DNA of 64,000 nucleotides from Shewanella sairae (GTDB lineage: Bacteria > Pseudomonadota > Gammaproteobacteria > Enterobacterales > Shewanellaceae), in contig NZ_JAKILT010000009.1 in NCBI RefSeq assembly GCF_023283535.1, positions 58,044 through 122,043 of the forward strand, in the 5' to 3' direction. Positions 1 through 8,240 of this stretch are shown here, one piece after another. The first letter of the stretch is position 1. Every line of letters starts with the position of its first letter. Below the pieces are notes generated by a model that searched no databases, had not been told where the DNA came from, and was given only the letters and a program-made list of their open reading frames with translations. A program made the position numbers and the translations under genes.

Positions 1-84
1 CGCTGGAATAGTGCAGATAGAGGACCGGATACCGGTAGGTTTAAAGACGGTTCAATAAGCTTAAGTTATTCGTTCAAATTTTAA
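1..84 (+). CDS. C-terminal end of an outer-membrane beta-barrel protein (partial)
   Basis: Reading frame 1 from the first base encodes 27 residues and stops with TAA at 82-84. The last residues, SLSYSFKF, alternate polar and hydrophobic and end in Phe. That is the C-terminal beta-strand signal recognised by the BAM machinery in outer-membrane barrels. The rest of the gene is outside the window, so the class (TonB-dependent receptor, porin or other) cannot be told. It converges on the minus-strand gene that ends at 101. Confidence 0.6.
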   Translation, partial: RWNSADRGPDTGRFKDGSISLSYSFKF

Positions 85-100
85 AGCAATTCACTCGCCG

Positions 101-352
101 TTATTCAAGTCGATGCAACACCTTTTGCTGGCACTGAGGACAAAGATAAGAATGCCGATGGATCTTAGCGTGACACTCCGGACAAGGAAGCATCCTCCTA
201 TCTTTACTCAATAACAATAATAATACGCCAATTGGACCTAATACATAGCCCAATAACGCTCCAGCCACTATGTTGCCTTTACTATGCCCAATAATGATAG
301 CGAGCACCAACATCAATAAGTAAAAGCTAAGCCAAAAGGTAATATTACCCAT
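101..352 (-). CDS. Small membrane protein with C-terminal zinc ribbon
   Basis: The protein has about 83 residues. Two hydrophobic segments (roughly residues 3-22 and 27-46) are followed by a basic stretch and a C-terminal zinc ribbon with two CPxC knuckles, CPEC and CPQC, about 12 residues apart. I do not recognise a named family. A TTG at 358 overlaps the stop codon of the upstream porin-like gene by 4 bp, and an ATG lies at 352. I chose the ATG, but translational coupling from the TTG is possible, and neither has a good Shine-Dalgarno. It is the last gene of the 1892-to-101 cluster. The two segments probably form a hairpin with the ribbon in the cytoplasm. Confidence 0.6.
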   Translation of the reverse strand: MGNITFWLSFYLLMLVLAIIIGHSKGNIVAGALLGYVLGPIGVLLLLLSKDRRMLPCPECHAKIHRHSYLCPQCQQKVLHRLE

Positions 353-354
353 GT

Positions 355-1392
355 TCAAAATACAAAGTTAACGCTAAGGGTAACGAGGTCGACATCAGAG
401 CTTTCACCATAAACCAATGGCGACGTGACAAATTGACCGCGGTTGCCCTCCTCAGTAGAAAAAATCATTTGGTATTCTAAGTTCAATGAAATAGTAGATG
501 TCGCATCGTATCTTAGGCCTAAAGCCCCCGCCTTACTTTTACGAGACTGGTGGCTTTCGGCGTAAGTGAAATAAGGAGAGAAAGCATCGAAAGCATAGAT
601 AATAGAGGCGTACCAATTAGTTTGAATTCGATCAATTTCAATTTCAGCCATCCATTGCCAAGAATCGTAACTATATTCCCCCCCCAGAGTATATACATCC
701 AGTTTTTCTACTATCGGGCTTGGGCGTTGTTGATATTTCGCCTGCATAAAACCGCTATGAATACGGTAGTTGAATCCAACCAAGTCAACATAGATACCCG
801 CCATATAATCAGTATCAAACTCCAATGCGACAACACCTAAATCGACTTTATTGACTCGTTCAAAGCCATAGTAAGGCGATACGGTTAGTTGTAATCCGTC
901 GGACAATTCATAGTTCCATGCAAGCGAAACTCCGTCGTAAGAAGTAAAGCCCAAAATGCTGTCGTACACCTCTTGCGGCGGGCGCGCCCAAGGGTAAGCC
1001 TGACCCACATAATAATACTCAGACACTAAAAAGAGCGGTAAGCGTAAACGCCCAGCTCTAACCTCAAAGTCATCATATTCATAGGATAAATAGGCCCATT
1101 CTAATTCAGGATCGCTCCAGTGATCTTGCGTCCGCTTAACCACCTGACCTGAAGCGCCAAAATTATCGGCGATATCAATATCCAGCTGTAAGCCAAAAAT
1201 GGTATCGCAGTCATAGCAAGCCTCATCAACAATTTCACGGCTAATAAACAGTGGTGTTCTGTTATCCGTTTTACTGATCGCCGTAGAGCCAAAGCCACTT
1301 AATTGAATATTTTCGGTTAACTCAATCCCAGCTTCAGCAGGGGCCAGTATTAACAATGATAAGGTGACTAAAAGTAATCGATTCAATAACAT
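355..1392 (-). CDS. Porin-like outer-membrane beta-barrel protein
   Basis: 345 residues. A signal peptide of about 21 residues ends at an Ala-x-Ala-type site (PAEAG). The rest is rich in alternating aromatic and polar strands and ends VTLSVNFVF, a barrel C-terminal strand finishing in Phe. A CYDC pair near residue 59 could form a disulphide in an external loop. The size and pattern suit a 14-18-strand porin of the type often found beside phosphate-binding-like proteins; substrate unknown. The start lies 2 bp after the stop codon of the upstream binding-protein-like gene, and its own stop overlaps the possible start of the zinc-ribbon gene, so the three are surely co-transcribed. They are divergent from the hybrid kinase at 1995. 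Confidence 0.7.
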   Translation of the reverse strand: MLLNRLLLVTLSLLILAPAEAGIELTENIQLSGFGSTAISKTDNRTPLFISREIVDEACYDCDTIFGLQLDIDIADNFGASGQVVKRTQDHWSDPELEWAYLSYEYDDFEVRAGRLRLPLFLVSEYYYVGQAYPWARPPQEVYDSILGFTSYDGVSLAWNYELSDGLQLTVSPYYGFERVNKVDLGVVALEFDTDYMAGIYVDLVGFNYRIHSGFMQAKYQQRPSPIVEKLDVYTLGGEYSYDSWQWMAEIEIDRIQTNWYASIIYAFDAFSPYFTYAESHQSRKSKAGALGLRYDATSTISLNLEYQMIFSTEEGNRGQFVTSPLVYGESSDVDLVTLSVNFVF

Positions 1393-1394
1393 GT

Positions 1395-1892
1395 CTACTC
1401 TCCCTGTGGCACAGTTATTAATATATTCACTTCATCCGGTACAGACTCGATTGGAGCGTAGGCAATGCCATTAGGGTTATCGTTTAACCATTTTAAAATT
1501 TGTTTAATATCGTCACTATCAAGCTCTTCAGGTGGGGAACCTTTGCCAGAAAAAGCCAGTCCAGCCCAATAGCCATTCATTTGAGAAACAGACTTGCCCA
1601 ACAGCATTTTATAAAAATCTTCACGATGAATAGATGCCTCTGGCAGGTCGACTAAAACGATCTTCAAGCTGCCAGAAATCTTTTTAGACTTTCCACGATA
1701 CAGCATCCGAGCTTTATTCTTACTCAGCGGCGGTAATTCATTATTAAGACTAAAAATAGCGAACTCAACATCACCATCTTCAACAACTACCGCGGAGGCA
1801 TAAGGAGACGCACTACAACATAAAAGTAAGAAAAGTAAGAAAAGTAATCGACCATTCAAAAGCCGAGTAAGCTCGTTTAATCCCTTAAACAT
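1395..1892 (-). CDS. Secreted phosphate-binding-like (type 2 periplasmic-binding fold) protein
   Basis: About 165 residues with a long hydrophobic signal segment (RLLFLLFLLLCCS). The mature part resembles short proteins of the PstS-like periplasmic-binding superfamily: an early LxxIFxGKxxxI-like stretch (here ARMLYRGKSKKISG), a central FYKMLLGKS segment, then a tryptophan-containing helix and GIAYAPIESVP near the end. These short forms usually carry one lobe and are thought to be sensors or accessory binders rather than full transporter subunits. The ATG at 1892 has GAGG six bases upstream; an in-frame TTG at 1904 is less likely. First gene of a three-gene operon with the porin-like protein, divergent from a hybrid histidine kinase. 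Ligand unknown. Confidence 0.6.
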   Translation of the reverse strand: MFKGLNELTRLLNGRLLFLLFLLLCCSASPYASAVVVEDGDVEFAIFSLNNELPPLSKNKARMLYRGKSKKISGSLKIVLVDLPEASIHREDFYKMLLGKSVSQMNGYWAGLAFSGKGSPPEELDSDDIKQILKWLNDNPNGIAYAPIESVPDEVNILITVPQGE

Positions 1893-1921
1893 TAAAAACC
1901 TCAATCCTAGATAGTTTTTGT

Positions 1922-1948
1922 ACTATGCTGAATATAGTCAAGCATAGT
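1922..1948. promoter_or_regulatory. 27-bp inverted repeat in the kinase/porin divergent promoter
   Basis: ACTATGCT at 1922-1929 is repeated as its exact reverse complement AGCATAGT at 1941-1948, with an 11-base spacer holding a further half-site-like TATAGT. It lies between the divergent starts at 1892 and 1995, where an operator controlling both would be expected. No binder can be named from sequence. A transcribed hairpin is the alternative reading. Confidence 0.4.
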
Positions 1949-1994
1949 TTAAACTACAAGATTGCTGCTAACTTGTTCAATTCATGGAGTAGAA

Positions 1995-4655
1995 ATGAAC
2001 TTATTGAATCACTTCTCAATAAAAACACGGATGTTGGCTTTAGTACTCTTGCCACTCATCTTTGCGTCATTTTTATCTGGATTAGAAATAAACAAACAGC
2101 GAAATAATGTGCAGGCGCTAAACGCACTGAATAGCAAAATTGACTTCTTACACTCTTTCTCTTTACTTAATAACAGCATCAATCAAGCACGTGAAATCTT
2201 GTTTCGTGGTGGGGCTTATACAGATCCCCCCCAATACTCTAGCTCTCTAGCGTCACTCGAAACCTTGCTGCCAAAAACGTTCTCCACAAAACATAATTTG
2301 GAGATGCAATCATGGCTCGATAGTACTCGTAGCGCATTAGATGAATTACCAGAAGTTGGTACCGATGGCTTGGCAGATTGGTCAACTTGGTTTAGTGAGT
2401 TGCAAATACAAGCATTAACAATATTGGAAAAGGATCGCTCTAACGTTAATGAAGAAATAAACCGCGAGCTGGCAATTCTGTACCAATTAAAGTGGCTATC
2501 GATTTGGTCCACAGAAGAAAAGTGGTTAATAAATCAATTACTGCTAAACCGCAGCAACACAGAGCTACTCAGCCAACTCAATACCATTACCGAGCGCCAA
2601 CAGCTTTATGTTGAGCGCTTTATTGATATCAATGCTAAACCTGAGCAAGTTACCCTGCTACTCAATACATTCTCAGATAAAGCCTTTGAGCAAAGCTATA
2701 AATTAAGAAGCGATATTTTAAATGGTACAACTTTAGCGGGTGATCCCCAGCTAAGTTTAGCCGCTTTCAGTCAACGATTGAGCAAAATTCAATATGTGGT
2801 CAATACATTTTCCGAGCAACTCACCAATAATATTCATCATGAAATAGCGCAATCCAAACAGTTAATCACGCTGTTTTGTGGGGCGTTATTTGTCTCGTTA
2901 ATGATTATTGGACTGATTGGAGCCAACTTATATAAACGTATTATTAATTACTTACGCCATGTCATCAAAACCATGTCACAGATTGAAGAAACTCATGACT
3001 ATTCGCTAAAGATTAATGAAACCGGTCAAGATGAACTGAGCTTTTTCTCCGCTAAGCTAAACAACCTTATTTTAGAACGGCACCAGAATGAACAAAAAAT
3101 ACTACGCGCTAAATCTGAAGCGGAGAAGGCTAACCAAGCTAAAAGCTCATTTCTGGCTAATATGTCGCATGAGATTAGAACGCCTTTAAACGGCATTATC
3201 GGCATGTCAGATATTATGGCGGGCACAAAGCTTACAGCTATTCAAAATGAATACCTGCAGACCATTGAAACCTCATCACAAACCCTTTTGTTACTCATTA
3301 ACGACATACTCGATCTTTCTAAAATAGAATCTGGCAACTTATCTATTACCAATACAGATGCCAATATCACCGAAATTGTCTATGACACCTTAACCATGGT
3401 TTTGGCTAAAGTAACAGAAAAAAAGCTCGCCCTAGACGTAGAGATAGACGACAGCGCTCCTTACCTTGTTTCACTTGATGAACATCGCATGAGGCAAGTA
3501 CTCATGAACTTACTGTCTAACGCAGTGAAATTTACCAATGAAGGCGGAATAAAAGTTGTTGTCGTTTGCGAAAATGACTCTGCAGGTTATACCGACATGA
3601 CAATCAGCATTCATGACTCAGGTATCGGTATTGCCGAAGACAAACAGCAACATATCTTCTCTCCATTCACTCAAGAAGATGACACTATTACCCGTCAGTT
3701 TGGTGGCACAGGCCTGGGCCTAGCAATATGTAAACAGTTAGTTGAGCTTATGGGCGGCGATATCGGTATAACCTCAGTCAAAGGCGAAGGCTGTTGCTTT
3801 TCTATCAGTTTAAAATCGCAAATTATTACTATGAATAAGCCGGTGTCTAATGAGTTCGACAACTTAACTAGCGCTCTAATCTCTAGCGATCGCGAGCTCG
3901 TTAAACAGCTACAGCAAGAGTGTCAAAATAATCATTTCACAATCAACTATTTTTACCAATCTTGCTTCGACCTTATGCAGGATAAACAGAACTTTGACTT
4001 GCTCTTTATTGACAACTTTTCATCAGGTAGGGATGTCATCTCAAAAGTTCCAGAGTTAATTGAGCAAAAAGACATCTTTACCGTGGCTATCAATACTGCT
4101 GCAGAGAAGCGAACGTTAGATAATATAGATGCCACGATTACCCTACCACTGTTAGGGAATCGTTTTAAAAATGCGATTCATAACGGGTTTGAAAGTCGGG
4201 AAATTAGGCGAAAAACACATTCAACAAAACCTAATAATAGTGAGCATCAAGGTGATAATAAAGCGTCTATCAACATCGTAATACTGATAGTTGAAGACAA
4301 CTTAGTGAATCAAAAGGTGGCATCGTTATTAATTAAACAAGCAGGCTTTGACTTTGTCATCGCAAATAACGGACAAGAAGCCCTTGAGTTTATTAGCTCC
4401 GGTGAAGCTTTCCACGCCATTCTAATGGACTGCATGATGCCCGTGATGGATGGCTTTACCGCAACAGAGAAAATTCGTGAATGGGAAAGTCACCATTCAC
4501 AGCAGCGATTACCTATTATTGCACTGACGGCTAGTGTGTTAGATCAAGACATTCAAAAATGTTATCAGTCAGGTATGGACGATTACTTAGCAAAACCATT
4601 CAAAAAGGAGGCCTTGTTACATAAACTCCAAGCAATCCCAAAACTTGCAAGTTGA
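1995..4655 (+). CDS. Hybrid sensor histidine kinase with receiver domain
   Basis: 886 residues from the ATG at 1995, which has GGAG upstream; a TTG at 1962 in the same frame is a poorer start. Order of parts: TM helix about 13-31, periplasmic sensor of about 255 residues, TM helix about 290-311, HAMP-like linker, HisKA with the phospho-acceptor in NMSHEIRTP (His392), HATPase with N box (LMNLLSNAVKF), G1 (DSGIGIAED) and G2 (GGTGLGLAI), a degenerate receiver-like stretch, then a proper C-terminal receiver (LMDCMMPVMDG, Asp812; LTAS; LAKPF). No Hpt domain is visible, so the phosphoryl group must pass to a separate Hpt protein. The all-helical periplasmic part suits a four-helix-type sensor. Its divergent neighbours suggest it senses the state of the binding-protein/porin pair (inference). 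Confidence 0.9.
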   Translation: MNLLNHFSIKTRMLALVLLPLIFASFLSGLEINKQRNNVQALNALNSKIDFLHSFSLLNNSINQAREILFRGGAYTDPPQYSSSLASLETLLPKTFSTKHNLEMQSWLDSTRSALDELPEVGTDGLADWSTWFSELQIQALTILEKDRSNVNEEINRELAILYQLKWLSIWSTEEKWLINQLLLNRSNTELLSQLNTITERQQLYVERFIDINAKPEQVTLLLNTFSDKAFEQSYKLRSDILNGTTLAGDPQLSLAAFSQRLSKIQYVVNTFSEQLTNNIHHEIAQSKQLITLFCGALFVSLMIIGLIGANLYKRIINYLRHVIKTMSQIEETHDYSLKINETGQDELSFFSAKLNNLILERHQNEQKILRAKSEAEKANQAKSSFLANMSHEIRTPLNGIIGMSDIMAGTKLTAIQNEYLQTIETSSQTLLLLINDILDLSKIESGNLSITNTDANITEIVYDTLTMVLAKVTEKKLALDVEIDDSAPYLVSLDEHRMRQVLMNLLSNAVKFTNEGGIKVVVVCENDSAGYTDMTISIHDSGIGIAEDKQQHIFSPFTQEDDTITRQFGGTGLGLAICKQLVELMGGDIGITSVKGEGCCFSISLKSQIITMNKPVSNEFDNLTSALISSDRELVKQLQQECQNNHFTINYFYQSCFDLMQDKQNFDLLFIDNFSSGRDVISKVPELIEQKDIFTVAINTAAEKRTLDNIDATITLPLLGNRFKNAIHNGFESREIRRKTHSTKPNNSEHQGDNKASINIVILIVEDNLVNQKVASLLIKQAGFDFVIANNGQEALEFISSGEAFHAILMDCMMPVMDGFTATEKIREWESHHSQQRLPIIALTASVLDQDIQKCYQSGMDDYLAKPFKKEALLHKLQAIPKLAS

Positions 4656-4662
4656 TCATACG

Positions 4663-4688
4663 CATACCTTTAATTCACTAAAGGTATG
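4663..4688 (+). terminator. Hairpin after the hybrid kinase
   Basis: Perfect 10-bp inverted repeat CATACCTTTA / TAAAGGTATG with a 6-base loop, starting 8 bases after the kinase stop codon. It is not followed by a strong T run, so it may end transcription weakly or protect the 3' end. Confidence 0.4.
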
Positions 4689-4827
4689 TTGTACCGAAAA
4701 CACTAAACAGATAAGTGGTCTACAATCAGAAATGAGGAACAAATAGAGCATAACTAACACCCCAATTAACATGATGATTAATTGAGCACTTGCATATAAT
4801 AAAGTAATCAGTTGAAATAAAAGTCAC

Positions 4828-5730
4828 ATGAATGAATTTAGCGAAATTTTCTCTCAAGGCTATTGGTGGCTATCATTGCTTGGCGGCTTACACTGCTTAG
4901 GCTTAGGTTTATACATCCGTTATATTTATAATGAGCGCAGTGGCAATCATAAACTTCTCGGTAGTATTTTTAGCTTAATGGCGTTGTACTTTTTCACCGG
5001 ACTACTGACCAACGACAACGCTCCTGCCCCCATTCATCTACTATTTATCTTAATCATTCCCGTGTATTTTTTGATGATGCCATTGCTGTACTTATACTGT
5101 AAACGTAGCCTCAATGAAATAAATCATCCTATCGGATTTTCCCGCCATTTTTATCCAGCAATTATCGTTGCCGTACTAGTTTTAGCCACCTCAGGACTCA
5201 GGCTTATATTTGGTCATCATTGGCCAAAATTTGAATTAGAGCAGTTGTCGAAGCTAACTGACTTACACCTATTGAGCATGCTATTACCCGCATTACTGTT
5301 TATTCAAACTGGCTGGTATTTTTTCTATATTATAAAAATGCTTAGCCGTTATCCTGGCAGAGCCGCAAGGGTCCACCAAAATACACTAAAAGACATTAAA
5401 TTTAGATGGTTACTAGTACTAACCTTAGCCTTAATGAGTAATTGGCTTATTAGAACAGTGCTGATTATCATCCCTTTTTATTTTGGTGAAACCATGCTGG
5501 TTATCAATCAAGCCGCAACAACATTAACACTCTTATTGACTGTTTATCTGCTCGCTATTTATGGCTTAAAACAAATCACTCGAGCAGCATTTTTACGCGG
5601 TAAACTTGCGCAAATCTCGCCACAAAAAACGCCAATGCAAGCCAGTCAGCAATTACTCAGTTCAGAAGAACTGGCATATCTACACCAACTAATGAAAGAA
5701 GATGAACAGAGCAAAGAAAGTAAACAGTAA
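4828..5730 (+). CDS. Seven-helix membrane protein like the sensor half of membrane AraC regulators, without HTH
   Basis: 300 residues with about seven hydrophobic helices (first around 14-30, last around 225-245) and a short cytoplasmic tail. The helix pattern, the conserved-looking middle and the tail beginning LLSSEELAYLHQLMKED resemble the N-terminal membrane domain plus linker of AraC-family regulators that have a seven-helix sensor and a C-terminal AraC helix-turn-helix. Here the protein stops just where the DNA-binding domain should begin. The 113 bases to the next gene contain no HTH in any frame, so this is not a simple frameshift. Either a stand-alone membrane sensor or an old truncation. 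Location beside a hybrid kinase fits a signalling role. The family call is tentative. Confidence 0.5.
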   Translation: MNEFSEIFSQGYWWLSLLGGLHCLGLGLYIRYIYNERSGNHKLLGSIFSLMALYFFTGLLTNDNAPAPIHLLFILIIPVYFLMMPLLYLYCKRSLNEINHPIGFSRHFYPAIIVAVLVLATSGLRLIFGHHWPKFELEQLSKLTDLHLLSMLLPALLFIQTGWYFFYIIKMLSRYPGRAARVHQNTLKDIKFRWLLVLTLALMSNWLIRTVLIIIPFYFGETMLVINQAATTLTLLLTVYLLAIYGLKQITRAAFLRGKLAQISPQKTPMQASQQLLSSEELAYLHQLMKEDEQSKESKQ

Positions 5731-5843
5731 GCGCGTTGCTATGCTTTTATTTTATGTTGCAATAAGTCTGACTAAAGCCATTCACTTTCCGTTCAGTAAG
5801 CGTATGCTAAGGTCTAGCCTGTTTGTACGATTAGGAGAATGGA

Positions 5844-6410
5844 ATGACTCACTTTATCAAGAAAGTTGCCACTAGCTTATGTCTGCTTGCCGGCATTCTA
5901 TTAGCCCCGCAAGCTTTAGCAGAAGATAGCTATGCCCAAGCTAAAAGCACTTTTCAACAAGCTAATGAAACTCAGAAATTCTTTAATAACGCCTACGGTT
6001 ATGCGCTATTTCCTACTGTAGGAAAAGGCGGCATTGGTATAGGGGCCGCTTACGGTAAAGGTCAAGTTTATCGCACTGGCACTTACACAGGCGATACCAG
6101 CCTGACTCAAGTGTCATTCGGTTTTCAGCTGGGCGGCCAAGCCTATAGTGAGATTATCTTCTTTAAAGATGAAAAGGCCTATAACGAATTCACTAGCGGC
6201 AGTTTTGAATTTGGTGCACAAGCCTCTGCAGTCGCCATTAATATTGGCGCCAATGCACAAGCAGGAACAACGGGTAATTCCGCTGGCGCAGGTAAGAGCG
6301 CAGCTAAAGCCGCCTACATTAACGGTATGGCGGTGTTTACAGTCGCCAAAGGCGGTTTGATGTTTGAAGCTGCACTTGCCGGACAATCATTCACTTTTGA
6401 AGAAAAGTAA
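5844..6410 (+). CDS. Secreted SYLF (Ysc84-like) lipid-binding domain protein
   Basis: 188 residues with a signal peptide ending near ALAED (residues 1-26). The mature protein matches the SYLF/Ysc84 fold: YGYALFPTVGKGGIGIGAAYGKG near the start, then SFGFQLGGQAYSEIIFF, a helical KAYNEFTSGSFEFGAQ stretch, and the closing AVFTVAKGGLMFEAALAGQSF. SYLF domains bind phosphoinositides in eukaryotes; in bacteria they are exported proteins with unclear roles in the envelope. A Shine-Dalgarno (AGGAG) lies 8 bases upstream of the ATG. A terminator follows directly, so this is a single-gene unit. Confidence 0.85.
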   Translation: MTHFIKKVATSLCLLAGILLAPQALAEDSYAQAKSTFQQANETQKFFNNAYGYALFPTVGKGGIGIGAAYGKGQVYRTGTYTGDTSLTQVSFGFQLGGQAYSEIIFFKDEKAYNEFTSGSFEFGAQASAVAINIGANAQAGTTGNSAGAGKSAAKAAYINGMAVFTVAKGGLMFEAALAGQSFTFEEK

Positions 6411-6427
6411 CTCTTAATTTTAAAAGC

Positions 6428-6456
6428 AAAAGCCCGCAAATTAGCGGGCTTTTTAG
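6428..6456 (+). terminator. Rho-independent terminator after the SYLF gene
   Basis: AAAAGCCCGC and GCGGGCTTTT form a 10-bp stem with a 6-base loop, followed by more T. It is 17 bases past the stop codon. The A/T flanks also allow use from the minus strand, for the convergent gene that ends at 6525. Confidence 0.85.
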
Positions 6457-6524
6457 TAACTACATCTAGAGCATTAGAAGCTCGAAATCTGTTTTGGCGA
6501 TTCAATACTTACCAGCAGCACTGA

Positions 6525-7106
6525 TTACTTATGCCCCCAAGGTACTGGTGGTAAAGCAACCGGTTTAGTTAGATCGAAATCGACTCTAAAGTCGCGGTTG
6601 TCTCGGGTTAAGCGGTAGGTAAACTCTTGTGGCTTAACATACATATGCCAAACGTTAGTCACCGAAACATCTAAACCATTTTCTCTAAAGTTGTTAATCG
6701 AGTAGGCATCAACTGGGAATGATTGCTCAGTGTCACTGCCCATATCAGCAGTCATTCCGCCGTACATAGTCACCTTATCCTCAGAGCCATCTTTATGACG
6801 ATGGTCATGGGCAAGGTGCAACCCATATGGGGTTTTAGTGATCACCCAAGTACGGGAGTGGTCATCGCCTACGTGGAATGGCACTTTCAGCACAGTGTCA
6901 CTGCATTCACGCACATGCATAATGAGCTTTTTACCGCTAAATGCCGAATCTGCGGTATTACCCGCTGTCACAGTACCTGCAAACGCTTTACCACAGTGCG
7001 CTGCGAGGTTATCGAAAAAAGCATTCTGTTCAACTGTAGTGGCCATTGCTGGTACTGCAAAGCTAGCAGCTACTAACGCGAGGCCAGAGTATTTTATTGT
7101 TTTCAT
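6525..7106 (-). CDS. Secreted protein of unknown function, His/Asp-rich centre
   Basis: 193 residues. A clear signal peptide ends at AMATT (residues 1-22). The mature part has three cysteines or fewer (AAHCGKAF, VRECSD), a stretch HLAHDHRHKDGSED rich in His and Asp that could bind metal, a repeated His-Asp theme (VGDDHSRTW), and a C-terminal FRVDFDLTKPV strand. I do not recognise the family with confidence; it looks like a single compact beta-rich domain. Transcribed alone, with a spaced upstream region shared with the divergent lpxL. The role is unknown; an envelope or periplasmic location is likely from the signal peptide. Confidence 0.75.
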   Translation of the reverse strand: MKTIKYSGLALVAASFAVPAMATTVEQNAFFDNLAAHCGKAFAGTVTAGNTADSAFSGKKLIMHVRECSDTVLKVPFHVGDDHSRTWVITKTPYGLHLAHDHRHKDGSEDKVTMYGGMTADMGSDTEQSFPVDAYSINNFRENGLDVSVTNVWHMYVKPQEFTYRLTRDNRDFRVDFDLTKPVALPPVPWGHK

Positions 7107-7295
7107 TATTATCTCCGATGATTTGTGACTAACACTATCATAAGCAGATAAATTTTAGCTGAAAGATTAAATGCTTTATAAATCAGTTGCCCGCTAACGA
7201 TCAGAATAATTAACTCATTTTAGATAGCTATAAAGTGAAAGATATCACGTATAATCGCGCGACATTTTTCAGTATCACTAAAAGCTCTACCCCTC

Positions 7296-8225
7296 ATGAG
7301 TAAGTACACAGTACCAACCTTCTCGCTCGCAATGTTACATCCCAAATATTGGTGTGTGTTATTAATCATTAGCGTTAGCTACCTTTGCAGCCTATTGCCC
7401 TACGCAATTCAAATTCGTTTCGGCAAACTACTCGGCCGCGTCGTACTTAGCTTTATGAAACGTCGCACACGCACTATCAAGCGAAATCTTGAGCTGTGTT
7501 TTCCAGACATGACTGACGCCGAGCGTGAAAAGCTAACCAAACAGAATATTGAAAATACCGGTTTGGCCCTACTTGAAACGGGCATGGCTTGGTTTTGGTC
7601 TAATGAACGCATTGCTAAACACACCACAGTCGTTGGCATGGACCATATCGACAAACTAAAAGCTGAAGGCCGCGGCGCACTACTGATTGCCGTACATTCA
7701 CTTAACCTTGAGCTTAGTGGCCGGGCATTTGGCCAATATGCACAGGGCATGGCAGTATACCGCCCAAACAATAATCCGTGTTTTGACTACTTTCAGTTAA
7801 AAGGTCGCTCTCAAGGTGGTCATACGCTTATCCACCGAAAAAACGTTAAGTTTATGCTTGAGGCGCTTAATGATGGTGCCTTTATGTGGTACGCACCGGA
7901 TCATGATTATGGTCGTCGTCGCTCGACTTTCGCGCCGCTATTTGCGGTAGAAAATGCTTGTACAACAACAGGAACTAGCCTGTTAGCGGACAATACAAAT
8001 TGTGCCATCGTGCCTGTGGTTTTTGTACGTGACAACGATAGTGGTCACTACACCTTAACCATTAAAGAGCCAATGATAGACAAGTTTCCTAAGGGGGATG
8101 AACACGCTGGCGCCTGCTTTATCAATAAGATTGTTGAAGAGTCGATTATGGCTAAGCCAAGCCAATATATGTGGCTACATAGACGCTTTAAGAACCGCCC
8201 AGATGGCGAAGCATCTCTTTATTAA
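7296..8225 (+). CDS. lpxL: Lipid A biosynthesis lauroyl-type acyltransferase (LpxL/LpxP family)
   Basis: 309 residues, the normal length. It adds a secondary acyl chain from acyl-ACP to Kdo2-lipid IVA at the inner membrane. The sequence follows the enteric LpxL throughout: LHPKYW near the start, a membrane anchor at about 20-38, RRTRTIKRNLELCFP, ETGMAWFW, the catalytic HX4E motif (VHSLNLEL, His134 and Glu139), MAVYRPNNNPCFDYF, WYAPDHDYG, PLFAV and the ending QYMWLHRRFKNRP. LpxP, a cold-induced paralogue, is equally close, so the exact acyl chain (12:0 or 16:1) is not settled. A TATAAT at 7250-7255 is a likely -10. A terminator at 8247 lies within the end of the convergent gene. Confidence 0.9.
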   Translation: MSKYTVPTFSLAMLHPKYWCVLLIISVSYLCSLLPYAIQIRFGKLLGRVVLSFMKRRTRTIKRNLELCFPDMTDAEREKLTKQNIENTGLALLETGMAWFWSNERIAKHTTVVGMDHIDKLKAEGRGALLIAVHSLNLELSGRAFGQYAQGMAVYRPNNNPCFDYFQLKGRSQGGHTLIHRKNVKFMLEALNDGAFMWYAPDHDYGRRRSTFAPLFAVENACTTTGTSLLADNTNCAIVPVVFVRDNDSGHYTLTIKEPMIDKFPKGDEHAGACFINKIVEESIMAKPSQYMWLHRRFKNRPDGEASLY

Positions 8226-8240
8226 GGCTAAGGTTTTAAG

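Noticed and set aside
338..349. Palindrome GGTAATATTACC
   Set aside because: It looks like the formaldehyde motif but lies inside the coding start of the zinc-ribbon gene, lacks the ATAAT part at 21 bases and has no N6 centre.
6114..6386. Cysteine-rich minus-strand frame inside the SYLF gene
   Set aside because: Shadow of the SYLF coding sequence in the opposite strand; the SYLF signatures and signal peptide are clear on the plus strand.
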